Positions 14,864 to 23,913 of a stretch of 26,228 nucleotides of DNA are shown piece after piece. The stretch comes from Anthropogastromicrobium aceti. Its GTDB lineage: Bacteria; Bacillota; Clostridia; Lachnospirales; Lachnospiraceae. The translations under genes and the position numbers were made by a program. The stretch lies in NCBI RefSeq assembly GCF_025567095.1, contig NZ_JAOQJH010000039.1, one strand, 5' to 3'. The first letter of the stretch is position 1; each line of letters opens with the position of its first letter. The notes below the pieces were generated by a model, which was given only the letters and a program-made list of their open reading frames with translations, was not told the DNA's origin and made no database searches.

Positions 14864-16050
14864 GGTATGGATTTACGACAGGAAGCTGTGCGGCAGCAGC
14901 CTCTAAGGCAGCTGCCTACATGCTTTTGACAGGAAAGAAAAAAGAAACAATCTCTATTGTAACACCAAAAGGCATCGTGTTTGAGACAAAGCTGTTAGAG
15001 ATTACCAGAAAAGAGAAAAGCGTTAGCTGTGCGGTTGAAAAGGATGGAGGAGATGATCCTGATATTACGACTGGTGCGCTTGTCTATGCAGAGGTATCTT
15101 ACACAGAACGTTCAAAAATGTCCCAGACAGAAACTTCTCTACAAGAAGAAAAACAAACAGAAACGAAAGCACTCCATGCAACCATCGAGATTGACGGCGG
15201 AATTGGCGTTGGCCGTGTCACAAGACCGGGCATGGATCAGCCAGTTGGAAATGCTGCAATCAATCATGTGCCGCGCCAGATGATTGAGGCCGAGGTGTTA
15301 GAGGTTTGCCGCATGGTAGATTATAAGGGCGCTTTAAAGGTTATTATTTCTATTCCAAAGGGAGTCGAGCTAGCAGAAAAAACATTTAACCCACGCCTTG
15401 GAATTGTTGGCGGCATTTCTGTGCTTGGCACAAGTGGTGTAGTAGAGCCAATGAGCAGTCAGGCGCTTCTAGACACTATTCGTCTTGAGTTAAATATGAG
15501 ACATGCGCAGAATAGCCAGATAGCGGCTGTCTCTCCGGGCAACTATGGACTCGATTTTATGAAAGAAACCTACGGCTACGATCTTGATGCTAGTGTTAAG
15601 TGCAGCAATTTTATTGGAGAGACAATAGATATGGCGGTGGAATGCGGCTTTGAAAAAATGCTTCTTACCGGACACATCGGAAAGCTTGTCAAGGTTTCCG
15701 GCGGCATTATGAATACACATTCGCGAGAGGCAGACTGTAGAGTGGAGCTTCTTGTGGCAGCTGGACTTCGCGCAGGTGTCAGCCGTGGCAATCTGATGAA
15801 AATCTTGGATAGTGCGACAACGACAGAGGCAATTGCCTATCTGGAAGAAGAAAAAAAGACAAAGCCTGTCATGGACTATCTGATGGAAAGGATCATCTAT
15901 TATACGAATAAACGTGCTGGCGGCAAGATGAAAATAGAATGTATACTTTACGATAACCAATATGGCGAATTGGCAAAAAGCGAAGGTGCAGAGGAATTTT
16001 TACATGAGCTGCAGCACGAAAATGTTACGGTTAGCGGGACAACCATTTAG
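14854..16050 (+). CDS. cbiD: Cobalt-precorrin-5B C1-methyltransferase CbiD
   Basis: The protein has up to 398 residues. ATG 14860 forms an ATGA overlap with the cbiC stop and gives the usual N-terminus RYGFTTGSCAAAASKAA; ATG 14854 adds two residues. CbiD methylates C-1 of the ring using S-adenosylmethionine after CbiG has opened the lactone. Recognised blocks are GGDDPDITTGALVYAEV (about 64-80), IDGGIGVGRVTRPGMDQPVG (about 111-131), GISVLGTSGVVEPMS (about 187-201) and LTGHIGKLVKVSGG near 270. The last 35 residues, after the end of the usual core (RAGGKMKIECILYD), are poorly conserved. Confidence 0.93.
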   Translation: MRMRYGFTTGSCAAAASKAAAYMLLTGKKKETISIVTPKGIVFETKLLEITRKEKSVSCAVEKDGGDDPDITTGALVYAEVSYTERSKMSQTETSLQEEKQTETKALHATIEIDGGIGVGRVTRPGMDQPVGNAAINHVPRQMIEAEVLEVCRMVDYKGALKVIISIPKGVELAEKTFNPRLGIVGGISVLGTSGVVEPMSSQALLDTIRLELNMRHAQNSQIAAVSPGNYGLDFMKETYGYDLDASVKCSNFIGETIDMAVECGFEKMLLTGHIGKLVKVSGGIMNTHSREADCRVELLVAAGLRAGVSRGNLMKILDSATTTEAIAYLEEEKKTKPVMDYLMERIIYYTNKRAGGKMKIECILYDNQYGELAKSEGAEEFLHELQHENVTVSGTTI

Positions 16051-16094
16051 AAAACATAGCAGCCGCAAACGAGGCTGCGGATTGAGAGGAAAAT

Positions 16095-16886
16095 ATGGTA
16101 TCATTTGTAGGGGCAGGATGCGGTGCTGCCGATTTGATTACAGTGCGCGGAATGCGGCTTTTGCAGGAGGCTGATCTTGTCATTTATGCCGGATCACTAG
16201 TAAATCCTGAGCTACTTTCTTATACAAAGAAGGGATGCGAATGCTTAAACAGCGCCTATATGACGCTTGATGAGGTCATAGATGCATTGCAAAAGGGTGA
16301 AGAAGAAGGAAAGAAGATGGTACGTCTTCACACAGGTGATCCGAGCATTTACGGTGCAATTCGTGAGCAGATGGACCGTCTTGAAGAGCTTGGAATAGGT
16401 TATGAGACTTGTCCTGGCGTAACGGCATGTTTTGGCGCAGCGGCAGCACTTAACTTAGAGCTGACAGTACCAGAAGTGTCTCAAAGCCTTATTATCACAC
16501 GTATGGCAGGACGCACGCCAGTGCCAGAAAAGGAGAGTATTGAAAGCTTTGCTTCGCATCACGCGACTATGGCAGTTTATTTAAGTGCAGGTCATTTAAA
16601 AGAATTATCAAAGAGATTGATTGCAGGCGGCTACAGCGAAGATACACCGGCAGCTATTGTTTATAAGGCAACATGGCCAGAGCAGCTTTGCTTAAAATGT
16701 ACTGTGTCCACACTTGATGAAGAAGCTGAAAAGTATGGAATCAAAAAGACAGCAGTTGTTCTTGTGGGAGATGCGATCTCACCGTCCGACTATGCGCTGT
16801 CGTGTCTTTATGCGCCTGACTTTGAGACAGAGTACAGAAAGAAAAAGACAGAAGAGGCATTAGCATTAGATGGAAGAGGCAAGTAA
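16095..16886 (+). CDS. cbiF: Cobalt-precorrin-4 C11-methyltransferase CbiF
   Basis: The protein has 263 residues and starts at ATG 16095 behind GAGAGGA. It belongs to the tetrapyrrole methylase family, with VSFVGAGCGAADLITVRG at the N-terminus, VRLHTGDPSIYGA (about 76-88) as the SAM-binding GDP-type loop, CPGVTACFGAAA near 110 and ITRMAGRTPVPE near 135, all characteristic of CbiF/CobM. It methylates C-11 of cobalt-precorrin-4. The end overlaps the cbiG start by 17 bp. A GCAGCC/GGCTGC hairpin without a U-run (16059-16078) lies just upstream and might affect mRNA processing. Confidence 0.95.
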   Translation: MVSFVGAGCGAADLITVRGMRLLQEADLVIYAGSLVNPELLSYTKKGCECLNSAYMTLDEVIDALQKGEEEGKKMVRLHTGDPSIYGAIREQMDRLEELGIGYETCPGVTACFGAAAALNLELTVPEVSQSLIITRMAGRTPVPEKESIESFASHHATMAVYLSAGHLKELSKRLIAGGYSEDTPAAIVYKATWPEQLCLKCTVSTLDEEAEKYGIKKTAVVLVGDAISPSDYALSCLYAPDFETEYRKKKTEEALALDGRGK

Positions 16887-18003
16887 ATACATCAATATTA
16901 TTAGCTTTACAGAAAAGGGAGAGGCTCTGGCAAAGAGGCTAAGCACATATCTTTTCCAGTCACAGCAAAAGGATCAAGCGGATTGCGAATGTGATAGAGA
17001 TTTAATTAAGTGCATAAGTAAGTGCCGTGCATCAAAATCGTATTCTGCGATACGTTTGTCAGAGTGTGCGAAAGAAAGCTTTGAAAAAAAACAGGGAATG
17101 ATTTTTATTGGTGCTGCCGGTATTGCAGTGCGCACGATTGCACCATTTTTAAAGGATAAACTGCATGATCCATTTGTTATTGTGATTGATGAAAATGGGG
17201 ATTATGTTATTCCTATTTTGTCGGGTCATGTTGGACGTGCCAATGAGTATGCTCGTAAAATTGCCGCCTTTTTAAATGCACAGGCAGTAATTACTACGGC
17301 AACTGATGTCAGTCACTGCTTTGCTGCTGATTTATTTGCACAGAAGAACAACTATGTAATTCAAAATAAAGAAGGCATTGCTCGTGTCTCAGCAAAAACG
17401 CTTGCACGCCAAAATGTGACAGTGCACTGTGAAAACAGGTCAGTGACGCTTTCTTTTGAGGGAACAGTACTAAAAGAAGAGAGCATTGAGCAATCAGAAA
17501 AAGAAAGTGAAAAAAAGCAGATATCAGATCAATCAGTGCCAGAAAAAGAGGCGGATATCATAATCTCTCCTTTTATACAAGATGGAAAAAAGGGTTCACT
17601 TTGGCTTGTGCCGCGCTGCATCGTGGTTGGTGTGGGCTGCCGAAGAAAAAAAGAGGCAGCTTTAATTAAACAGACAATTTTTGAGCGTTTAGCTCAAAGT
17701 GGTATTGCGAAGGAGGCAGTTTGTCAGATTACTTCAATTGACCGCAAAAAGGATGAGGCTGGACTTATTGAGACAGCAGCAGATTTTAATGTTGAGTTTG
17801 TTACATTTACTGAAGAAAAGTTAAGACAAGTGCCGGGAAATTTCAGCAGTTCTGCATTCGTTGAAAAGACTGTTGGAGTAGACAATGTATGTGAGCGCTC
17901 TGCAATGGCAGCAGCACCACAGGGAATACTTCTTGCGAGAAAGTATGCAAAAGATGGAGTAACTGTAGCTATTGCAATGCATACATTTTTTCCGGTATTT
18001 TAA
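16870..18003 (+). CDS. cbiG: Cobalt-precorrin-5A hydrolase CbiG
   Basis: The protein has 377 residues and starts at ATG 16870, inside the end of cbiF. CbiG opens the delta-lactone ring and releases the C-20 carbon as acetaldehyde. The central domain has GMIFIGAAGIAVRTIAP (about 75-91), PILSGHVGRANEYA (about 115-128) and ITTATDVSHCFAADLFA near 140. The C-terminal domain starts at about 248 (RCIVVGVGCRRKK) and contains ICQITSIDRKKDEAGL-like and GVDNVCERSAMAAA blocks. A charged Glu/Lys/Ser-rich insertion (about 197-225) joins the two domains. The rest is standard. Confidence 0.93.
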   Translation: MEEASKYINIISFTEKGEALAKRLSTYLFQSQQKDQADCECDRDLIKCISKCRASKSYSAIRLSECAKESFEKKQGMIFIGAAGIAVRTIAPFLKDKLHDPFVIVIDENGDYVIPILSGHVGRANEYARKIAAFLNAQAVITTATDVSHCFAADLFAQKNNYVIQNKEGIARVSAKTLARQNVTVHCENRSVTLSFEGTVLKEESIEQSEKESEKKQISDQSVPEKEADIIISPFIQDGKKGSLWLVPRCIVVGVGCRRKKEAALIKQTIFERLAQSGIAKEAVCQITSIDRKKDEAGLIETAADFNVEFVTFTEEKLRQVPGNFSSSAFVEKTVGVDNVCERSAMAAAPQGILLARKYAKDGVTVAIAMHTFFPVF

Positions 18004-18075
18004 AGACATTCCATAGAAGATTTTTTATAACGCTTTCGCGGACGATAACAAAATAACGAAAGGCAGGTTATTGGT

Positions 18076-18831
18076 TTGAAACAAAAAATATATGTAGTAG
18101 GAATTGGACCGGGTGCACCTAAGATGATGACGCCCCAGGCAAGGCAGGCACTTGAAGAAAGTGATGTGATTGCCGGATATCCGGTATATTTAAAGCTTCT
18201 TGGTGATCTGGTTCAGAATAAGAAAACAATTGCAACACCGATGACAAAGGAGGAGGAACGCTGCCGTCTTTGTTTTGAGGAGGCAAAAAAAGGATGTATC
18301 GCATCTATTGTGTGCAGCGGTGATTCAGGCGTATATGGTATGGCATCTTTAATGTATGATCTTCTCCCGGAGTATCAAGGCTGTGAGCTTGAGATTATTC
18401 CGGGTATTACGGCAGCAGTCAGCGGCGCAGCAGTTCTTGGGGCGCCTATTGGTCATGACTTTTGTGTGATAAGTTTAAGTGACAGACTGACGCCATGGGA
18501 GATAATAGAAAAGCGGCTGTCAGCGGCGGCAGACGGAGATTTTTGTATTGCCATTTACAATCCGTCAAGCAAGGGAAGACCAGATTATTTAAAGCGCGCA
18601 TGTGAAATTTTGCTTCGCAAGGTTTGTCCAGAGCGAATGTGTGGCTATGTGAGAAATATTGGAAGAGAGGGTACTGAATATAAAATATGTACGCTTGAAC
18701 AGCTTAAGGATGAGCAGGTCGATATGTTTACAACTGTTTTTATCGGTAATTCTCAAAGCCATGTGGTGAAAGGAAAGCTTGTGACAGGGCGTAATTATCA
18801 TATAAATACTCAGATGCAAAAGGAAAACTGA
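18076..18831 (+). CDS. cbiH: Cobalt-factor III / precorrin-3B C17-methyltransferase CbiH
   Basis: The protein has 251 residues. The only sensible start is TTG 18076, preceded by AAAGGCAGG, because the conserved KIYVVGIGPGAPKMMTPQA follows at once. CbiH methylates C-17 and contracts the ring. The SAM-binding region is VCSGDSGVYGMASL (about 80-93), and IPGITAAVSGAAVLGAPIGHDF (from about 110) and IYNPSSKGRPDYL (about 167-179) are typical of CbiH/CobJ. No fused extra domain is present. It follows cbiG after a 72-bp gap without a visible promoter or terminator. Confidence 0.94.
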   Translation: MKQKIYVVGIGPGAPKMMTPQARQALEESDVIAGYPVYLKLLGDLVQNKKTIATPMTKEEERCRLCFEEAKKGCIASIVCSGDSGVYGMASLMYDLLPEYQGCELEIIPGITAAVSGAAVLGAPIGHDFCVISLSDRLTPWEIIEKRLSAAADGDFCIAIYNPSSKGRPDYLKRACEILLRKVCPERMCGYVRNIGREGTEYKICTLEQLKDEQVDMFTTVFIGNSQSHVVKGKLVTGRNYHINTQMQKEN

Positions 18832-18865
18832 GAAAACAAGAATTTATAGAAAGTAGGTGATTTTG

Positions 18866-20989
18866 ATGAAAAAAGTGCTAGTATTTGCCGGAACAACAGA
18901 AGGGCGTGAACTTGCTGAATTGCTTGCTGATTCGAATATTAAATGCAGTGTATGTGTTGCAACTGATTATGCTCTTGAGCTTATGAACGATAAACGTCTT
19001 GATGTGAATTGCGGCCGTCTTACAGAAGAAGAGATGGAAGTGCTTATGAGAGATGGAAAATTTGATGTGGTAGTTGATGCTACACATCCGTATGCACAGA
19101 TCGTATCGCAAAATGTTCGTCAGGCAGCAGATAAGGAGTCTATTTCACTTATTCGTCTGCGCCGTAGCACAGAGAGTGCAGAGGAAGGCTTTGTATCATT
19201 TAAGACACATGAAGAATGCAGCGCGTGGCTGTCGTTTCAGACAGGAAATATTTTACTTACGACAGGAAGTAAGGATTTGGGCAGCTATGCAAAAAATGAA
19301 ACAATTAAGAATCACCTTTTTGTGCGTGTGCTTCCTGGAGAAGAAAGCATTCGTCTATGTACGGCAAATGGCATTACTGGACGTCAGATCATTGCAATGC
19401 AGGGACCGTTTTCTGCGCAGATGAATGAATGTATTTTAAGGGAATATTCAATTGACTGGATGGTGACAAAGATAAGTGGTCATGCAGGCGGATTTGAGGA
19501 AAAGGTTGAGGCAGCTAAAAAGGCTGGTGTCGGGGTTTGTGCTATTTTGCCGCCTTCAGAAAATGTGTGTCAGACTGAAATATCGGGCGATGAAAGAAAG
19601 TCATCTATGTACATATGTGAAAATGTATATGATACAGCAAAAAAGCTAGAGTTACTTTTAAAGGAAGATATTTTATCAAAGCGAAGCCGAAAAATAATTC
19701 TTTCTGGAATAGGAATGGGAAATACAGATGGAATGACAAGAGAGGCTTATCATGCCTTTGAGGAGGCAGAGGTTATATTTGGTGCAGAAAGAATGCTTGA
19801 AAATTTGCCAGGCAAAGGTATAAAAGTGCCTTATTATCGCGCGGATGATATTATTTCATATTTAATTGAACATCCACAGTACACGAAGGTGGCAGCTGCC
19901 TTTTCCGGTGACAGCGGTTTTTACAGTGGCGCACAGTCGATGAAAAAGGCACTTGAAGAAGCAAATGAAAAAGGTATCTTAAAATCAGAGACAACGATTT
20001 TGCCAGGGATTTCATCTGTGAGCGCACTTGCAGCACGTTTGGGAGTTTCATGGAATGATGCAGTTCTTGCAAGTATTCATGGAAGGCGTGCAAATGTTGT
20101 AAATCTTGTGCGAAAGAATACTAAGGTATTTTTATTGTTGTCTGGGAAAAATGATTTTGAAATGCTTGTAAATAAATTTCGAGAAGCTGGGATAAATCAT
20201 GTAAAAATTAGTGCAGGTTATCGTCTTTCCTATCCAGAAGAAAAGCTCTTTACGTTTTATCTTGATGAATTTGAGACAAAGCTTTTTGATTTGCCAGAAG
20301 GAGTATATACATGTTTAATTGAAAATGAAGACTGCGAGGAGCAAATATTGACACCAGGAATTGATGATGAGATTTTCTCACGCACTAAGGTACCTATGAC
20401 AAAAAATGAAGTTCGCGTGCTTAGTATAAGTCGTCTTGAGCTGACAAAAAATGCTGTCGTTTATGATGTGGGAAGCGGAACTGGCTCAGTCAGTATAGAG
20501 TGTGCAAGATTGTCTCCTGATATTTTTGTATTTGCAATTGAACAAAAAGAAGAAGCTGCAAATTTAACAAAAGAAAATGCTGTTCGTCTTGGTCTTTCAG
20601 ATCAGATCGTGGTAATTAATAAAAAGGCACCTGAAGGATTTGAAGAGCTTCCGACACCGACTCATGTATTTATAGGCGGAAGCAGCGGCGCGCTAAGTGA
20701 TATTTTGTCTGCTATTCAAAAAAAGTTAATAGTAAAAGAAAATACAAAAGGAAAAACAGACAAAGCTAGTAAAGGAGTGCGTGTCGTAATCAATGCTGTG
20801 TCGCTTGAAACAATTGCGCAGATTACAAAATTGATTCAGACGTATCCGGTTAAGCATGTGCAGCTGACTCAGATTCAGGCAAGCAGAGCGCATAAGCTTG
20901 GATCATACAATTTAATGCAGGCACAAAATCCAGTATTGATTGCATCATTTAATCTGCTGCCAGGTGATAAGATGGAAGCAGATGAATAA
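18866..20989 (+). CDS. cbiJET: Triple fusion: CbiJ reductase, CbiE and CbiT methyltransferases
   Basis: The start is ATG 18866, behind AGGTGA, giving 707 residues; GTG 18857 would add three. Residues 1 to about 265 are CbiJ, the cobalt-precorrin-6A reductase: KVLVFAGTTEGRELAELL, VVDATHPYA, then ILLTTGSKDL and TKISGHAGGFEEK. Residues about 272-485 are CbiE: ILSGIGMGNTDGMT, AAAFSGDSGFYSGA and LPGISSVSALAARLG. Residues about 495-700 are CbiT: IDDEIFSR...VPMTKNEVR and the SAM motif VYDVGSGTGSVSIECA (about 532-547). Together they reduce the ring, methylate C-5 and C-15 and decarboxylate the C-12 acetate. CbiE-CbiT fusions (CobL-type) are common, but joining to CbiJ is less so. No frameshift is seen. 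Confidence 0.92.
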   Translation: MKKVLVFAGTTEGRELAELLADSNIKCSVCVATDYALELMNDKRLDVNCGRLTEEEMEVLMRDGKFDVVVDATHPYAQIVSQNVRQAADKESISLIRLRRSTESAEEGFVSFKTHEECSAWLSFQTGNILLTTGSKDLGSYAKNETIKNHLFVRVLPGEESIRLCTANGITGRQIIAMQGPFSAQMNECILREYSIDWMVTKISGHAGGFEEKVEAAKKAGVGVCAILPPSENVCQTEISGDERKSSMYICENVYDTAKKLELLLKEDILSKRSRKIILSGIGMGNTDGMTREAYHAFEEAEVIFGAERMLENLPGKGIKVPYYRADDIISYLIEHPQYTKVAAAFSGDSGFYSGAQSMKKALEEANEKGILKSETTILPGISSVSALAARLGVSWNDAVLASIHGRRANVVNLVRKNTKVFLLLSGKNDFEMLVNKFREAGINHVKISAGYRLSYPEEKLFTFYLDEFETKLFDLPEGVYTCLIENEDCEEQILTPGIDDEIFSRTKVPMTKNEVRVLSISRLELTKNAVVYDVGSGTGSVSIECARLSPDIFVFAIEQKEEAANLTKENAVRLGLSDQIVVINKKAPEGFEELPTPTHVFIGGSSGALSDILSAIQKKLIVKENTKGKTDKASKGVRVVINAVSLETIAQITKLIQTYPVKHVQLTQIQASRAHKLGSYNLMQAQNPVLIASFNLLPGDKMEADE

Positions 20990-21009
20990 AATTGTGAGGA
21001 AATAGTTAC

Positions 21010-22437
21010 ATGGAAAATACAAAAAAAGATGTGCAGCATGAAAAAATAGCAAAAAAGGGGGCGCGTATTATGATTGCAGCGCCCCAAAGTGGGAGTGGAA
21101 AGACATTAATTACATGTGCATTGCTACAGGCGCTTAAGGAGAAAAATTATCATTTAGAGTCTTTTAAGTGCGGACCAGATTATATTGATCCAATGTTTCA
21201 TAAGACAGTTCTTGGAATTTCCTCAAGAAATCTTGATCCGTTTTTTACAGAAGACAGCATAACGAGAATGCTTCTTTCTAAGGGACAGGACAGCCGTGAT
21301 CTGGCAGTAATAGAAGGTGTTATGGGACTTTACGATGGTCTTGGCGGGATTCGCGAGGAAGCTTCATCATATGCACTTGCAAAAGCAACTAATACACCGA
21401 TTTTACTGACTGTAAATGCAAGGGGGATTGGACGTTCACTTTTGGCGCTTTTAAGTGGTTTTCTCCAATATGATACAGCTCATCTTATAAAGGGAGTAAT
21501 TCTTAATCAGACACCATCATCTTTTGCATCAGTGCTGGCAAAGGAAATTGAGGAAACTTTCCATATTCCTGTAGTTGCATCTTTTCCTGTTAGAGATGAT
21601 GTGAGAATTGAAAGCCGTCATCTTGGTCTTGTTATGCCGTATGAGCTAGAAGATATTCAAAGCAGATTAAAAATTGCTTCACAAGTCCTTTGCGAAAATG
21701 CCAATATTGAACAGATTCTTGAGATTGCAAAGAGCGCACCCAAATTAGAGTATGATGTAGAGAGTGACATTAAACATAAAATTACAGAAAAAACAATTCG
21801 AATAGGTGTGGCAAGAGATGAAGCATTTTGTTTTTATTATGAAGATAATCTGGATCTGTTAAAATCACTTGGAGCAAAGCTTATATTCTTTTCTCCTCTT
21901 CATGATGATACGCTGCCGAAAGATTTAGATGGAATACTGTTTGGCGGAGGTTATCCAGAGCTGTATTTAAAAGAACTGGAAGAAAATGAAAGCATGAGAA
22001 ATTCCGTAAAATCAGCTATTGAAAATAAAATGCCGTCACTGGCTGAATGCGGAGGGTTTATGTATCTTCATGATACAATTTTTGATTCAGAGAAAAAACC
22101 ATATAAAATGGCAGGAGTGATACATGCATGCTGTATGAAAAAAGAGCGGCTTGTGCGTTTCGGATATCTTACATTAAACTCAAAGACAGACAGCTTTTTG
22201 AAAAAAGGAGAAACAATACGCGGTCATGAGTTTCATTATTATGACAGCGAGGATAATGGTGAATGTGCTATTGCAAAAAAGCCTGTTGGAACAAAAAGTT
22301 GGGAGTGTGTTCATGCAGGAAGTGATCACTGGTGGGGTTTTGCGCATCTGTCATATTATTCAAATCCAAAGTTTGCCGAAAAATTTGCAGAGGCCTGCCG
22401 CAGCTATAAAATAAATAAGATAGCAGAAAAGAAATGA
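21010..22437 (+). CDS. cbiA: Cobyrinate a,c-diamide synthase CbiA
   Basis: The protein has 475 residues and starts at ATG 21010 behind GAGGA. It amidates the a and c acetate side chains of cobyrinate using glutamine and ATP. The P-loop is APQSGSGKT (residues 24-32), preceded by an extra charged N-terminal stretch of about 17 residues. FKCGPDYIDPMFH follows near 55, and EGVMGLYDGLGG near 100. The glutaminase domain has FGGGYPELYLKEL (about 315) and catalytic Cys347 in LAECGGFMYLHD. The conserved C-terminal GHEFHYYD and HWWGFAHLSYY are present. It is the last gene of the block; cbiP and cbiB do not follow. Confidence 0.95.
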   Translation: MENTKKDVQHEKIAKKGARIMIAAPQSGSGKTLITCALLQALKEKNYHLESFKCGPDYIDPMFHKTVLGISSRNLDPFFTEDSITRMLLSKGQDSRDLAVIEGVMGLYDGLGGIREEASSYALAKATNTPILLTVNARGIGRSLLALLSGFLQYDTAHLIKGVILNQTPSSFASVLAKEIEETFHIPVVASFPVRDDVRIESRHLGLVMPYELEDIQSRLKIASQVLCENANIEQILEIAKSAPKLEYDVESDIKHKITEKTIRIGVARDEAFCFYYEDNLDLLKSLGAKLIFFSPLHDDTLPKDLDGILFGGGYPELYLKELEENESMRNSVKSAIENKMPSLAECGGFMYLHDTIFDSEKKPYKMAGVIHACCMKKERLVRFGYLTLNSKTDSFLKKGETIRGHEFHYYDSEDNGECAIAKKPVGTKSWECVHAGSDHWWGFAHLSYYSNPKFAEKFAEACRSYKINKIAEKK

Positions 22438-22464
22438 GATAAAAGATACCAAAAAATAAATATT

Positions 22465-22508
22465 AAAACAAAAACGCACAGCCATGAAGAGTAAAATCAT
22501 GACTGTGC
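22465..22508 (-). terminator. Intrinsic terminator for the - strand (malic enzyme) transcript
   Basis: Arms at 22476-22487 and 22497-22508 (GCACAGCCATGA against TCATGACTGTGC) pair in 11 of 12 positions. Read on the - strand, the hairpin is followed by GTTTTTGTTTTAAT. On the + strand no U-run follows, so it would serve the malic enzyme transcript more than cbiA. Confidence 0.7.
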
Positions 22509-22513
22509 CCAAC

Positions 22514-22681
22514 TGATACCCACGAATTGCTCCGTTGCTATGCAACTTTCGCAATTCTAAAAACATTCGGATTCGCTGATTTTCTTTGAAAATCGCTGCA
22601 TCCTCATGTTTTTGCGGGTCTCAAGCTCAAAGCCTTTAGTGCAAGCACGAAAGGCTTTTGGAGCTTTTGACCCTGGTATCA
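22514..22681. repeat. 168-nt highly structured repeat element with terminal 7-bp inverted repeats
   Basis: The ends TGATACC (22514-22520) and GGTATCA (22675-22681) pair. Inside are three tidy hairpins. Hairpin I (22524-22557) has GAATTGC/GCAATTC below GTTGC/GCAAC. Hairpin II (22559-22613) has AAAAACAT/ATGTTTTT, GGAT/ATCC and GATTTTC/GAAAATC. Hairpin III (22616-22673) has GGGTC/GACCC, AAGCTC/GAGCTT and AAAGCCTTT/AAAGGCTTT. Every base pair listed is read directly. It lies between cbiA and the malic enzyme gene, and its last three bases (22679-22681) form the malic enzyme stop codon. A shortened copy occurs at 23914-23958. Confidence 0.8.
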
Positions 22682-23878
22682 TAATGTTTTATACTCTCTT
22701 GTTACACCGCTCTTTTTTGCAGCCTCTGCGACAGCAGCAGCGACAGTCTGTGCAACAACCGGGTTAAATGCTTCTGGGATGATATAATCTGCGCGAATCT
22801 GATCATCTGGGATGATAGATGCAATAGCCGTTGCAGCAGCAAACTTCATCTCGTCGTTAATTTCCTTTGCGTGAACATCAAATGTACCGCGGAAGATTCC
22901 TGGAAATGCCAGTACATTATTGATCTGGTTTGGATAATCACTTCTTCCAGTAGCAACAACAGCAGCACCGCCAGCCTTAGCATCTTTTGGATCAATTTCT
23001 GGAGTTGGATTAGCACACGCAAATACAATAGCCTGTGGTGCCATAGTCTGAACCATTTCCTTTGTCAGAACACCAGGAGCGCTTACACCAACAAATACAT
23101 CTGCACCGCGAACAGCATCTGCTAAGCTGCCCTGTAAATGCTTTTTATTAGTGATCTTTGCCATTTCCTCTTTAACTGGATTCATACCCTTTTCACGTCC
23201 CTCATAGATGATTCCGGTACGGTCACACAGGGTAATATCAGCAAAGCCGTAGGAAATTAACAGCTTGGAGATGGCAATAGCAGCGGCACCAGCACCGTTT
23301 ACAACGATATGAGTTTCCTCTGGCTTTCTGCCCGTGAGCTTGCATGCGTTAATCAGACCTGCAAGAGTGACAACAGCAGTTCCGTGCTGGTCATCATGGA
23401 AGATCGGGATATCGCAGCGCTCCTTTAACTTCTTTTCAATCTCAAAGCAGCGCGGAGCAGAGATATCCTCCAGATTAACACCGCCGAAGCTTCCAGAAAT
23501 AAGTGCAACAGTATTTACGATTTCATCAACATCCTTGCTCTTAATGCATAATGGGAACGCGTCTACATTACCGAATGCCTTAAACAGTACACACTTTCCT
23601 TCCATAACCGGCATACCAGCCTCAGGACCAATATCGCCAAGTCCTAAAACAGCAGTACCATCTGTGACAACAAGACAGGTATTCCAGCGGCGTGTCAGAC
23701 AGAAGGAAAGTTCAGGATCTTTCTGAATAGCAAGACAAGGTGTAGCAACACCAGGTGTATATGCAAGGGAAAGGTCCTCGCTTGTTTTAACCGGAACGGT
23801 AGGAACGATTTCAATTTTACCACGTTTTTCATAGTGCATATGGAGACTTCTCTCTCCATAATCATGTGTGTTAGCCAT
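22679..23878 (-). CDS. NAD(P)-dependent malic enzyme (short form)
   Basis: The start is ATG 23878-23876, behind AAGGAGG (23894-23888), giving 399 residues; the open frame continues 31 codons further upstream but without signal or homology. The enzyme oxidatively decarboxylates malate to pyruvate. Tyr40 in LSLAYTPGVA, the Lys in GKCVLFKAFG near 95, EDISAPRCFEIE and FHDDQHGTA near 155 supply catalytic and metal ligands. VNGAGAAAIAISKLL near 190 is the dinucleotide-binding loop. It lacks the C-terminal phosphotransacetylase-like domain of long MaeB. The stop codon lies inside a structured repeat, and a shortened inverted copy of that repeat is in the 5' UTR. Confidence 0.93.
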   Translation of the reverse strand: MANTHDYGERSLHMHYEKRGKIEIVPTVPVKTSEDLSLAYTPGVATPCLAIQKDPELSFCLTRRWNTCLVVTDGTAVLGLGDIGPEAGMPVMEGKCVLFKAFGNVDAFPLCIKSKDVDEIVNTVALISGSFGGVNLEDISAPRCFEIEKKLKERCDIPIFHDDQHGTAVVTLAGLINACKLTGRKPEETHIVVNGAGAAAIAISKLLISYGFADITLCDRTGIIYEGREKGMNPVKEEMAKITNKKHLQGSLADAVRGADVFVGVSAPGVLTKEMVQTMAPQAIVFACANPTPEIDPKDAKAGGAAVVATGRSDYPNQINNVLAFPGIFRGTFDVHAKEINDEMKFAAATAIASIIPDDQIRADYIIPEAFNPVVAQTVAAAVAEAAKKSGVTREYKTL

Positions 23879-23913
23879 GAAAAAAAACCTCCTTAGAATG
23901 ATGTGCAATAATA

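Noticed and set aside
22360..22566. 68-codon frame on the - strand overlapping the end of cbiA
   Set aside because: It covers the terminator and part of the structured repeat and overlaps a well-supported gene.
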